Positions 1 to 5,845 of a DNA stretch of 5,845 nt are shown here, piece by piece (the first letter of the stretch is position 1; every line of letters begins with the position of its first letter). The notes under the pieces were generated by a model. The model was not told the origin of the DNA. It ran no database searches and saw only the letters and a list, made by a program, of their open reading frames with translations. Where the stretch lies: the NCBI GenBank assembly GCA_964538575.1, contig CAZIGG010000164.1, forward strand, positions 1-5,845, given 5' to 3'. The position numbers and the translations under genes were made by a program. Origin of the DNA: UBA2336 sp964538575. Its GTDB lineage: Bacteria; Bacteroidota; Bacteroidia; Cytophagales; Cyclobacteriaceae.

Positions 1-19
1 GCAAGTCTGACACTTTTAT

Positions 20-27
20 TAAATTTG
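20..27 (+). promoter_or_regulatory. Probable -7 promoter box (TAnnTTTG type) for trhO
   Basis: The octamer TAAATTTG matches exactly the TAnnTTTG -7 consensus known for the Bacteroidota primary sigma factor. Transcription would start a few bases downstream, around 31-35, leaving a leader of roughly 35 bases before the ATG at 69. The expected TTG-like -33 element would lie at or before the window edge and cannot be assessed. The consensus is established knowledge; its use here is inferred from sequence and position only. Confidence 0.5.
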
Positions 28-68
28 TGCCATTATTTGGTTTTTCCTGCGAAAGAACCCGAATAACG

Positions 69-1124
69 ATGACACATCTACACAACCGAGTTGAGGGTAA
101 GGTTCTCAAGGAGAAGCTTGCCAGGGCGGCTAACGTTAACCGCACTACCCTGTCCTTTTACAAGTATCACAATCTTTCTGATCCTGAGGCTTTCCGGAAT
201 GAGCTGTACCGAACGCTTGATTCGCTGGAAGTAATGGGCCGCATTTACGTGGCGCATGAGGGCATCAACGGGCAGATCAGCGTACCGGCAGAAAATCTCG
301 AAAGATTTAAAACCGCGCTTTACAGCATTTCTTTTCTGCATGGCATTCGCCTGAACATTGCCGTGGATGATGACGGAAAATCATTTTTCAAGCTTAAGAT
401 CCTGGTTCGCAGGAAAATTGTAGCAGACGGACTTAACGATGAAACATTTGATGCCTCCGATAGCGGCATTCACCTGAACGCTGAAGATTTTAATAAGCTT
501 GCAGAACAGCAGGAAACCATCCTTGTTGACATGCGCAATCATTACGAAAGCGAGGTCGGGCATTTTAAAAATGCAATCTGTCCGGATGTCGATACGTTCC
601 GTGATTCCTTACCGGTTGTTGAAAACATGCTGGCCGATCAAAAGGATAAGAACGTGATCATGTATTGTACGGGCGGCATCCGATGCGAAAAAGCCAGCGC
701 CTGGATGAAGCATAAAGGATTCAAAAATGTTTTTCAACTGAATGGCGGGATCATCGAATATGCCCGCCAGGTAAAAGATCAAAATCTTGAAAACAAATTC
801 ATTGGAAAGAATTTTGTATTTGACGAGCGTTTAGGCGAACGGATTTCAGATGACATCATCAGCAACTGCCATCAATGCGGAAAACCTTGCGATGATCATA
901 CAAATTGTAAGAACGATGGCTGCCACCTGCTGTTCATTCAGTGTAAAGAATGCGCAGAAAAGTTCAATGGATGTTGTTCTGCAGAATGTAAAGAGACGTT
1001 GTTGCTTCCGGCTGAACAACAAAAGGAAATCCGCAAAGGCATTAACAAGGGCCGCCAGGTTTTCAAAAAGGGTCGTTCGGAGTCAATTAAGGTGAAGGAT
1101 ACGCATAGTGAAAAGTCGCATTAA
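69..1124 (+). CDS. trhO: tRNA uridine(34) hydroxylase TrhO (rhodanese family, YceA/UPF0176)
   Basis: This 351-residue protein is cytoplasmic and should hydroxylate U34 in the anticodon wobble position of certain tRNAs to 5-hydroxyuridine, the oxygen-dependent route known for E. coli TrhO (YceA). The amino-terminal domain (about 20-120) carries family motifs FYKYHNL, AHEGINGQISVPA and DDDGKSFFKLK. A rhodanese domain follows, with DMRNHYE from Asp154 and the active-site loop CTGGIRCEK, where Cys200 is the presumed catalytic cysteine and Cys206 the second loop cysteine. IGKNFVFDERLGERISDDII leads into a carboxy-terminal segment with ten cysteines between 267 and 307, a likely metal-binding or structural module. 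Length and motif order match E. coli YceA as I recall it (350 residues), so the gene looks intact. I chose ATG 69 over the in-frame GTG at 27 because homologues begin near HNRV and because 27 lies in the promoter box. No clear Shine-Dalgarno is visible. It is probably monocistronic; no strong terminator follows. Confidence 0.95.
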   Translation: MTHLHNRVEGKVLKEKLARAANVNRTTLSFYKYHNLSDPEAFRNELYRTLDSLEVMGRIYVAHEGINGQISVPAENLERFKTALYSISFLHGIRLNIAVDDDGKSFFKLKILVRRKIVADGLNDETFDASDSGIHLNAEDFNKLAEQQETILVDMRNHYESEVGHFKNAICPDVDTFRDSLPVVENMLADQKDKNVIMYCTGGIRCEKASAWMKHKGFKNVFQLNGGIIEYARQVKDQNLENKFIGKNFVFDERLGERISDDIISNCHQCGKPCDDHTNCKNDGCHLLFIQCKECAEKFNGCCSAECKETLLLPAEQQKEIRKGINKGRQVFKKGRSESIKVKDTHSEKSH

Positions 1125-1148
1125 AATGTTAATTTTAAGCTACTTGAG

Positions 1149-1166
1149 TTTCCCAAATTTGGAAAA
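1149..1166. repeat. 18-bp near-perfect palindrome in the trhO-M23 gap
   Basis: The centre CCAAATTTGG (1153-1162) is a perfect 10-bp palindrome, flanked by TTT and AAA arms that also pair. Only 1152/1163 breaks the symmetry. It sits about 85-100 bases upstream of the M23 start. It could be an operator for a dimeric regulator or a chance AT-rich symmetry. It has no U-tract and makes a poor terminator. The rest of the 125-base gap holds no other gene that I can support. Confidence 0.35.
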
Positions 1167-1232
1167 GAAACGACTTAGCGATTAGGATGGACGATTCACC
1201 GAAATCACCAAACTGCTTCACCCGGCATTGCG

Positions 1233-1248
1233 TATACTTGTAAGTTTG
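1233..1248 (+). promoter_or_regulatory. Two adjacent -7-like boxes at the M23 gene start
   Basis: TATACTTG (1233-1240) matches TAnnTTTG in all but one base, and TAAGTTTG (1241-1248) matches exactly. The second box ends one base before the ATG at 1250. If the first box is used, transcription would start around 1244-1248 and give an essentially leaderless mRNA. If the second is used, the start would fall inside or past the ATG, so the first fits the gene start better. No good TTG-like -33 element is seen 17-23 bases upstream. Promoter function is inferred. Confidence 0.4.
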
Positions 1249-1249
1249 T

Positions 1250-2230
1250 ATGGCCAGAATCAAGTACTATTACGACACGGAGACCTGCAAGTACGAGCGG
1301 GTAAAAACCAAGAAGACCGACATCATTCTCAACCTGCTCGGTATACTCTCGCTGACACTCGTTATGGCAGGCGGTTTACTCGTACTTGCCTTTTATTTCA
1401 TCGACTCACCCAAAGAGGTAGCGCTTAAAAACCGGATCAAAGAGCTTCAATATTATTATGATCTCAAGATCAAGGAAATTGAGCAAACCAGCGAAGCTGT
1501 TGAGGCTATTGAATACAGGGATGATAATATCTATAGAATTGTATTAGGCGCTGAGCCAATCGATAAAAACATTCGTAATGCAGGTATAGGAGGAACCGAT
1601 CGCTACGCTGACATTCGCGATAAAAGACTTATCGATGAAAATATGATCATCGCGCTTAACGAAAAAGTCGACAGGCTCAAGCGCAAGGTTTACATTGAAC
1701 TGAAATCTCAGGATGAACTGAAAAGTCTTGCGGAGAAAAAAGTAAAATTGTTTGCAGCTATTCCGGCCATCCAGCCGATTTCCAATAAACAGCTTGTGGC
1801 GATTGCCTCCGGCTTTGGCGCCCGCATTCACCCCATTTACAAAGTAAAGAAGATGCACACCGGTATCGACTTTGCCGCACCCATCGGTACGCCTATTTAT
1901 GCAACTGCGGATGGAAAGATTGAAGAAGTAAGCGTGAAATTCAGCGGGTACGGTAAAATGATTGTGATCGATCACGGCTTTGGCTATAAAACACGCTATG
2001 CACACATGCATGAATTTGCGGTACGCACCGGACAAAACATCAAGCGCGGAGAGCTGATTGGCTACGTAGGCGACACGGGAATTTCCACTGCCCCTCACCT
2101 GCACTATGAAGTAATGATGAACGGAGTGCTTATTAACCCGGTTCACTATTTCTTTAACGACCTTACACCCGCGGAATACGAAAAAGTTGTTGAACTGTCG
2201 TCTGTTGAGAACCAGTCGCTGGGAATGTAA
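1250..2230 (+). CDS. Membrane-anchored M23 family peptidoglycan endopeptidase
   Basis: This 326-residue protein is likely to cleave peptide cross-links or stems in the peptidoglycan from the periplasmic side of the inner membrane. A basic cytoplasmic tail (1-24, seven Lys/Arg) precedes one membrane span (about 25-50), then charged helical segments likely to form coiled coil (about 55-80 and 135-170), then a LytM/M23 domain (about 185-300). The catalytic set is complete: GFGARIHP leads to His203 and Asp207 (HTGID) which, with His285 of HLH (283-285), are the expected zinc ligands; His252 (YAHM) and His283 are the expected catalytic histidines. An active enzyme is therefore expected, unlike degenerate EnvC/NlpD-type activators. 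The start is supported by the amino terminus KYYYDTETCKYERV, which I recognise from Bacteroidota members of the family; the next Met (39) lies inside the membrane span. There is no Shine-Dalgarno. A terminator follows after 33 bases, so it is probably monocistronic. The exact bond cleaved and the partners are unknown. Confidence 0.93.
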   Translation: MARIKYYYDTETCKYERVKTKKTDIILNLLGILSLTLVMAGGLLVLAFYFIDSPKEVALKNRIKELQYYYDLKIKEIEQTSEAVEAIEYRDDNIYRIVLGAEPIDKNIRNAGIGGTDRYADIRDKRLIDENMIIALNEKVDRLKRKVYIELKSQDELKSLAEKKVKLFAAIPAIQPISNKQLVAIASGFGARIHPIYKVKKMHTGIDFAAPIGTPIYATADGKIEEVSVKFSGYGKMIVIDHGFGYKTRYAHMHEFAVRTGQNIKRGELIGYVGDTGISTAPHLHYEVMMNGVLINPVHYFFNDLTPAEYEKVVELSSVENQSLGM

Positions 2231-2263
2231 ATTGCTTACCCATATTCACCGATAGATATTAAT

Positions 2264-2292
2264 AAACCCGACCAACTTCGGGTTTTATTTTT
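2264..2292 (+). terminator. Rho-independent terminator after the M23 gene
   Basis: AAACCCGA (2264-2271) pairs perfectly with TCGGGTTT (2278-2285) around a six-base loop, and TTATTTTT follows directly. The stem can extend at its foot with one bulge (AATAAA against TTTTATT). It lies 33 bases beyond the M23 stop and separates that gene from the barrel-CHAT operon. The A-rich 5' arm would give a weaker U-tract on the reverse strand, but no minus-strand gene ends here. Confidence 0.85.
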
Positions 2293-2294
2293 GA

Positions 2295-2302
2295 TTACTT
2301 TG
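2295..2302 (+). promoter_or_regulatory. Possible -7 box for the barrel-CHAT operon
   Basis: TTACTTTG resembles the Bacteroidota -7 consensus TAnnTTTG, but the TA is one base closer to TTTG than usual. A start around 2306-2310 would leave a leader of about 12-16 bases before the TTG start at 2322. The expected -33 region falls within the terminator stem just upstream, and no clear TTG is seen there. This is weak evidence, supported mainly by the need for a promoter after a strong terminator. Confidence 0.35.
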
Positions 2303-2321
2303 GTCTCAAATTCCCCACAAC

Positions 2322-3248
2322 TTGAAACCACTGACCTTCATTTTTGTGCTGACCCTTGCAACCCAGGCCTTTTCACAAGGCTGCAGCGATGCCGGCTTTT
2401 GTACCATGGGGGCCATGAAACCCGATCAGCCTTATAATAAGAACATACCGGTCAGGCTTAGGTCGATGGAAGTAAGTTTCTATCGCGGGTCAACCAACTT
2501 AACTCCTGTTATTTATGTAGCCACACTGGACGCCAGCTTCAGCGTTGGAAAAAAGAACAGCTTCCAGCTAAAGCTTCCCTTCCAGGCAGTAACCGGAAGA
2601 TTAGCTAACACATCGGGAATCGGTGATATCTCGCTCTGCTTTACACGGAACATTTATTCTTCCGAAAAATTTGATGTAAGCATATCGCTGGGCAGTAAAC
2701 TCCCGACAAACCAGTCAGACAAAACGGAAGACGGACGGCCGCTTCCCATGTACTATCAAACAAGTCTGGGAACGTACGATGCAATTGCCGGAATTTCATT
2801 AGTGAATAGAAAATGGTTGTTTGCTACGGGCATACAGGTTCCATTTAACAAAAACAATAATCAATTTTTATGGGGAAAATGGATTGGCAGCGGTGAAGAT
2901 CCGGAGTACATTGAAAAATATTCTAAGGCTAACCAGCTCAAAAGAGGCATTGACGTAATGCTTCGCGTGGAGCGTAACTTCCGCTTTTCCAGGCTAAATT
3001 TTTCCGTTGGGCTTCTTCCTATCTACCGCATTACAAACGATGAAATTGAAGATGCTACTGGTAAAAGAGTGAAGCCCGATGGCGCAAAAGGTTTGGCTCT
3101 CTCAGCAATCGGTACAGTGGGTTACAGCTTCAATGTAAAATCAGGTGTTAGACTTTTAATAGGGCACAAGCTTACAAACCGCAATGAAAATCCTGACGGC
3201 CTCACGCGAGAGCTTGTTTCATCGGTGAGTTATTTTTATCGGTTCTAG
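2322..3248 (+). CDS. Exported protein, probable outer-membrane beta-barrel (MetA-pathway/transporter-like)
   Basis: This 308-residue protein begins at a TTG codon. A stop at 2292-2294 bounds the frame, and the next in-frame ATG (2406) would delete the signal peptide, so TTG is the only start that preserves MKPLTFIFVLTLATQAFS. Cleavage is expected at Ser18|Gln19. The mature protein starts with a short Cys-containing segment (Cys21, Cys27), then alternating polar/hydrophobic strands typical of a barrel and the closing SVSYFYRF, whose terminal Phe is a classical BAM-recognised outer-membrane ending. GIGDISL (99-105) and LGSKLPTNQ (123-131) recall the MetA-pathway outer-membrane family (Phenol_MetA_deg), whose members are often labelled transporter; I infer that link from motifs only. 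The stop is one base from the next ATG, so it is the first gene of an operon with the TPR-CHAT gene and may act as its membrane partner. The cargo or substrate, if any, is unknown. It does not resemble PorP/SprF of type IX secretion. Confidence 0.75.
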   Translation: MKPLTFIFVLTLATQAFSQGCSDAGFCTMGAMKPDQPYNKNIPVRLRSMEVSFYRGSTNLTPVIYVATLDASFSVGKKNSFQLKLPFQAVTGRLANTSGIGDISLCFTRNIYSSEKFDVSISLGSKLPTNQSDKTEDGRPLPMYYQTSLGTYDAIAGISLVNRKWLFATGIQVPFNKNNNQFLWGKWIGSGEDPEYIEKYSKANQLKRGIDVMLRVERNFRFSRLNFSVGLLPIYRITNDEIEDATGKRVKPDGAKGLALSAIGTVGYSFNVKSGVRLLIGHKLTNRNENPDGLTRELVSSVSYFYRF

Positions 3249-3249
3249 C

Positions 3250-5799
3250 ATGAGACTTAAGCTATTCGCACTCCTTTTAAGTATTGCTACGATTGCGTCC
3301 GCTCAAAAAAAGGAGCTTGCCGGTGTCGATTCTCTCCTCCGCTCTGGAAAGTTTACCGAAGCTGAAACTGCGTTAAAAAACATTCAAGGCGATGAAGCGC
3401 TCATCAAAACACATTATGGGTTGCTCTATATGGCGCAAACCCGTTACGATCTTGCGCTGGAAAGTCTGCAGGCAGCAGTTGATCTCTTTGAAAACGATAA
3501 TCGTGCAGGGACGCTGGAAGTTGCTGACGCGTTGGTGCACCTGGGCAATGTGTATCGGAGCATGGGTAAATACACACAGGCAGAGGAACAGCTTAACCAT
3601 GCCTTGTTGATCCGGCAGGAGAAACTACCGGCCAATCATGAACTGATTGCGGCAATATACAATGACCTTGGGTTAGCTTACATAAACATGGATACTGATA
3701 AATCCATTGAATATTATGAAAAAGCACTGGAAACCTATCGCATGCTTCATGGTGAGGACGATCCGAAGATTGCCATTGCCAATACAAACCTGGGTATCGT
3801 TTATGCAAAAGAGAAACTTTACGGTGATGCTATTAACTATTACGAAACTGCCCTGAAAATCTGGGAAAAGGTTTACACAAAGCCGCATGCAAATAAAGCG
3901 CTTGTGTTAATGAACCTGGGTCAGACCTATTCGGCCATGGGTGACAAAAAATCCGCACTTGAGTATTATGAGAACGCGCTTACCATGTATGAAGCTGCCC
4001 TTGGTAAAAAGCATCCGGATGTTGCCTTTGCGCTCACGTTGTTAGGCAACGAAAAAATCGGACAAAAAAAATTCGATGAAGGTTTGGCGTATTATCAACA
4101 AGCACTTTCCTCCAACATTCCGAATTTTAACGATAACAATGTATTGACCACACCTCCTGTAAACGAATTCTATAACGGCAGGCAGCTTCTCTACTCCTTA
4201 GTGTATAAGGCCCAGGGACTGGAGAAAAAATATTTTGGCGAAACACTGAAGCACGCTGACTTAGTATTAGGATTGACAACTCTTCAAGCCTGCGATTCGC
4301 TCATCGATATCCTACGCCAAAGCGCAACAAATGAATCTGATAAGATCGAACTTGGCACGGTAGCCAATGACGTTTATGCAGATGGTGTGCGGATAGCCTA
4401 TACGTTAAGCGATGTGTCGTTCCGCGACCGGAAATTATACCGCGAACTGAGCTTTTACTTCGCTGAAAAAAGTAAATCGGCCGTTTTACAAGAGGCTATT
4501 TCCGACACTAACGCCAAGTCATTTGCCAACATTCCCGATGAGCTTTTAGAGGAGGAGAAAAACCTGAAAGCAGCCATCGCGCTGATCACTCAAAAGCTGG
4601 CGCAAAAACCGGAAGCTGAAGAGGAAAAGTACCTGCGGGAAACGGTTTTCAGCTTAAACCGGGCTTACCAGGATTTCACCAAACGTCTTGAGAATCAATA
4701 TCCTGAGTACTTCAATCTTAAGTATAATTCCGCTGCTCCGTCAATCACGCAGCTTCAGAATGTTCTTTCAGAAAAAACAGCGTTGATCAGCTATTTCATC
4801 GATGAAAACAACAGCAGGCTCTACACATTTGTTATCTCGAAAAAGAAGTTTGCTATCGAGACAAAAGCGCTCCCGCCCGCATACGACAAGTACATTACCG
4901 GCTTACGGAACAGCTTGTTCTTCCAGGAAATAAATACATTCAGGATTTCCGCCCAGAAACTTTACAAGCTTCTTATCCCGGCAAAAATTCCGGGGTATGT
5001 AAATGACCTGGTTATTGTCCCTGCTGGCCGCATGGGTGTGATTCCTTTTGAAACATTATTGCGCAAGACGTCAGAGAATGAGGATTTCAAAACACTACCC
5101 TATTTGCTTCGTGAGTACAGTATTCGATACGAATTTTCAGCCGGCCTTGCGCTTCAGAAAAAACATGAAAGCAAAATCATTTCGTCTGCACTATTTTGTG
5201 CACCGGTAACCTTCCCCGATAAAGATGCCCTGCCTGATCTCCCGGGAACGGAGGCGGAAGTAAACGCGATTGCTTCCTTATTCAGGCAAAAGAATATCAA
5301 CAGTTCAGTTTACCTGAACGGAAAAGCAAATGAAGCAACCATAAAATCAGAATCACTAAAAGATTTTTCATTGGTTCACTTTGCAACGCACGGGGTTGTG
5401 GATGAAAAATCACCAGAACTTTCGCGAATTTATCTTCAAACTGAAACAGATGCTGAGGACGGTAACCTGTTTGCCGGTGAAATCTATAACCTTCAATTGA
5501 ATGCTGATCTTGTAGCGCTTTCAGCCTGCCAGACTGGATTAGGGAAAATTTCCAAAGGCGAAGGTGTTATCGGTTTATCCCGCGCGTTGGTGTATGCCGG
5601 TGCAAAGAACATCATCGTATCATTCTGGAGTGTAGCCGATGAGTCCACCGCTCAGCTTATGACCGATTTTTACAAGCAGTTGTTGGAAAATCCTTCCGCC
5701 AGTTACAGCCGCGATTTGCGAAAAGCAAAGCTCAGCCTGTTACAGGGCAATTATTCCGCCCCTTATTATTGGGCTCCGTTTATTTTGATCGGGTTTTAA
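3250..5799 (+). CDS. Exported TPR-CHAT protein (caspase-like protease domain)
   Basis: This 849-residue protein begins with a signal peptide (1-18, ASA|Q), so it should act in the periplasm or at the surface. A TPR array spans about 25-290: the helix-A glycines fall at 57, 99, 141, 182, 224 and 266, a 42-residue kinesin-light-chain-like spacing with one 41. A helical middle (about 310-500) includes a charged, probably coiled-coil stretch at 430-490. The CHAT domain occupies about 580-849: VIVPAGRMGVIPFE (588-601), LPGTEAEV (664-671), HFATHG with presumed catalytic His714, SACQTG with presumed nucleophile Cys760, then GEGVIGLSRALVYAGA and FWSVADEST, closing with WAPFILIGF. CHAT domains belong to the caspase/separase (clan CD) peptidases, and the TPRs normally bind partners or substrates. 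Both dyad residues are present, so proteolysis is plausible but unproven. It begins one base after the barrel gene's stop, without a Shine-Dalgarno, which suggests translational coupling. The length and canonical ending show it is complete. Substrate and trigger are unknown. Confidence 0.92.
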   Translation: MRLKLFALLLSIATIASAQKKELAGVDSLLRSGKFTEAETALKNIQGDEALIKTHYGLLYMAQTRYDLALESLQAAVDLFENDNRAGTLEVADALVHLGNVYRSMGKYTQAEEQLNHALLIRQEKLPANHELIAAIYNDLGLAYINMDTDKSIEYYEKALETYRMLHGEDDPKIAIANTNLGIVYAKEKLYGDAINYYETALKIWEKVYTKPHANKALVLMNLGQTYSAMGDKKSALEYYENALTMYEAALGKKHPDVAFALTLLGNEKIGQKKFDEGLAYYQQALSSNIPNFNDNNVLTTPPVNEFYNGRQLLYSLVYKAQGLEKKYFGETLKHADLVLGLTTLQACDSLIDILRQSATNESDKIELGTVANDVYADGVRIAYTLSDVSFRDRKLYRELSFYFAEKSKSAVLQEAISDTNAKSFANIPDELLEEEKNLKAAIALITQKLAQKPEAEEEKYLRETVFSLNRAYQDFTKRLENQYPEYFNLKYNSAAPSITQLQNVLSEKTALISYFIDENNSRLYTFVISKKKFAIETKALPPAYDKYITGLRNSLFFQEINTFRISAQKLYKLLIPAKIPGYVNDLVIVPAGRMGVIPFETLLRKTSENEDFKTLPYLLREYSIRYEFSAGLALQKKHESKIISSALFCAPVTFPDKDALPDLPGTEAEVNAIASLFRQKNINSSVYLNGKANEATIKSESLKDFSLVHFATHGVVDEKSPELSRIYLQTETDAEDGNLFAGEIYNLQLNADLVALSACQTGLGKISKGEGVIGLSRALVYAGAKNIIVSFWSVADESTAQLMTDFYKQLLENPSASYSRDLRKAKLSLLQGNYSAPYYWAPFILIGF

Positions 5800-5802
5800 A
5801 TG

Positions 5803-5837
5803 CGTTATCCGTTAATGGCTATTCGTTGATCGTTGAA
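5803..5837. repeat. Degenerate 7-bp tandem repeat downstream of the CHAT gene
   Basis: Five consecutive heptads read CGTTATC, CGTTAAT, GGCTATT, CGTTGAT and CGTTGAA. Four begin CGTT, and the third is the most divergent. On the other strand the unit reads roughly ATTAACG. The array starts four bases after the CHAT stop codon and ends eight bases short of the window edge, so its full length is unknown. No hairpin with a U-tract is visible in these 46 bases, so the operon's terminator, if any, lies outside the window. Confidence 0.5.
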
Positions 5838-5845
5838 TCACCATT

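Noticed and set aside
27..68. A longer trhO reading frame starting at GTG 27
   Set aside because: The extra residues are not in the YceA/TrhO family, and the GTG overlaps the likely -7 box; ATG 69 fits both homologues and promoter.
1121..1138. Hairpin TTAAAAT-GTTA-ATTTTAA over the trhO stop codon as a terminator
   Set aside because: The seven-pair stem is entirely A-T with no U-tract after it; too weak to call a terminator.
1228..1428. 66-codon + strand frame overlapping the start of the M23 gene
   Set aside because: It runs out of frame through clearly conserved M23 coding sequence and has no recognisable motif.
1544..2146. 200-codon minus-strand frame
   Set aside because: It is antisense to the M23 catalytic domain, has no domain signature and mirrors the codon pattern of the real gene.
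2322..2405. Lipoprotein call for the barrel protein based on Cys21
   Set aside because: The residues before Cys21 (FSQG) do not fit a lipobox such as L-[AS]-[GA]-C, and AFS|Q is a good signal peptidase I site; kept only as a minor alternative.
2322..3248. Bacterial gasdermin partner of a CHAT protease
   Set aside because: Bacterial gasdermins are cytoplasmic and lack signal peptides; this protein has a signal peptide, barrel-like strands and a terminal Phe, so an outer-membrane barrel fits better.
3373..3888. Several 60-75 codon frames on both strands inside the TPR region
   Set aside because: They overlap the conserved TPR coding frame and show no motif of their own.
3250..5799. Csx29-like CRISPR-associated CHAT protease
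   Set aside because: No CRISPR array or cas gene lies in the window, and the protein carries a signal peptide, unlike the cytoplasmic Csx29.
5800..5829. ATG directly after the CHAT stop as a third operon gene
   Set aside because: The frame encodes only nine residues before TGA and lies inside the heptad repeat.

Overview
The window is about 5.8 kb of ordinary-looking chromosomal DNA from a Bacteroidota bacterium, probably of the Cytophagales/Cyclobacteriaceae type. The lineage is inferred from four things: weak or absent Shine-Dalgarno sequences, TAnnTTTG-like -7 promoter boxes in front of genes, signal peptides ending AxS|Q or ASA|Q, and an M23 peptidase with the KYYYDTETCKYERV amino terminus that I associate with Bacteroidota. 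All four genes are complete and on the + strand. I see no RNA gene, insertion sequence, CRISPR array or phage gene.

Layout. (1) 69-1124 is trhO, the rhodanese-fold tRNA U34 hydroxylase, with a likely promoter box at 20-27. (2) 1125-1249 is a short intergenic gap with an 18-bp near-palindrome and promoter-like boxes that abut the next start codon. (3) 1250-2230 is a single-span, periplasm-facing M23 peptidoglycan endopeptidase with a full zinc and catalytic site. (4) 2264-2292 is a convincing intrinsic terminator. (5) 2322-3248 starts at TTG and encodes an exported protein that looks like an outer-membrane beta-barrel. (6) 3250-5799 follows after one base and encodes an exported 849-residue protein with six 42-residue-type TPRs, a helical linker and a carboxy-terminal CHAT (caspase-like) domain with intact His714/Cys760. 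(7) After its stop, 5803-5837 holds a degenerate 7-bp tandem repeat close to the window edge.

How the genes relate. trhO and the M23 gene look like independent housekeeping units. The barrel and TPR-CHAT genes are almost certainly one operon. Both products carry signal peptides, so an outer-membrane barrel and a caspase-like protease with a TPR scaffold should meet in the periplasm or at the surface. That pair is the most interesting item here; its function cannot be read from sequence alone.
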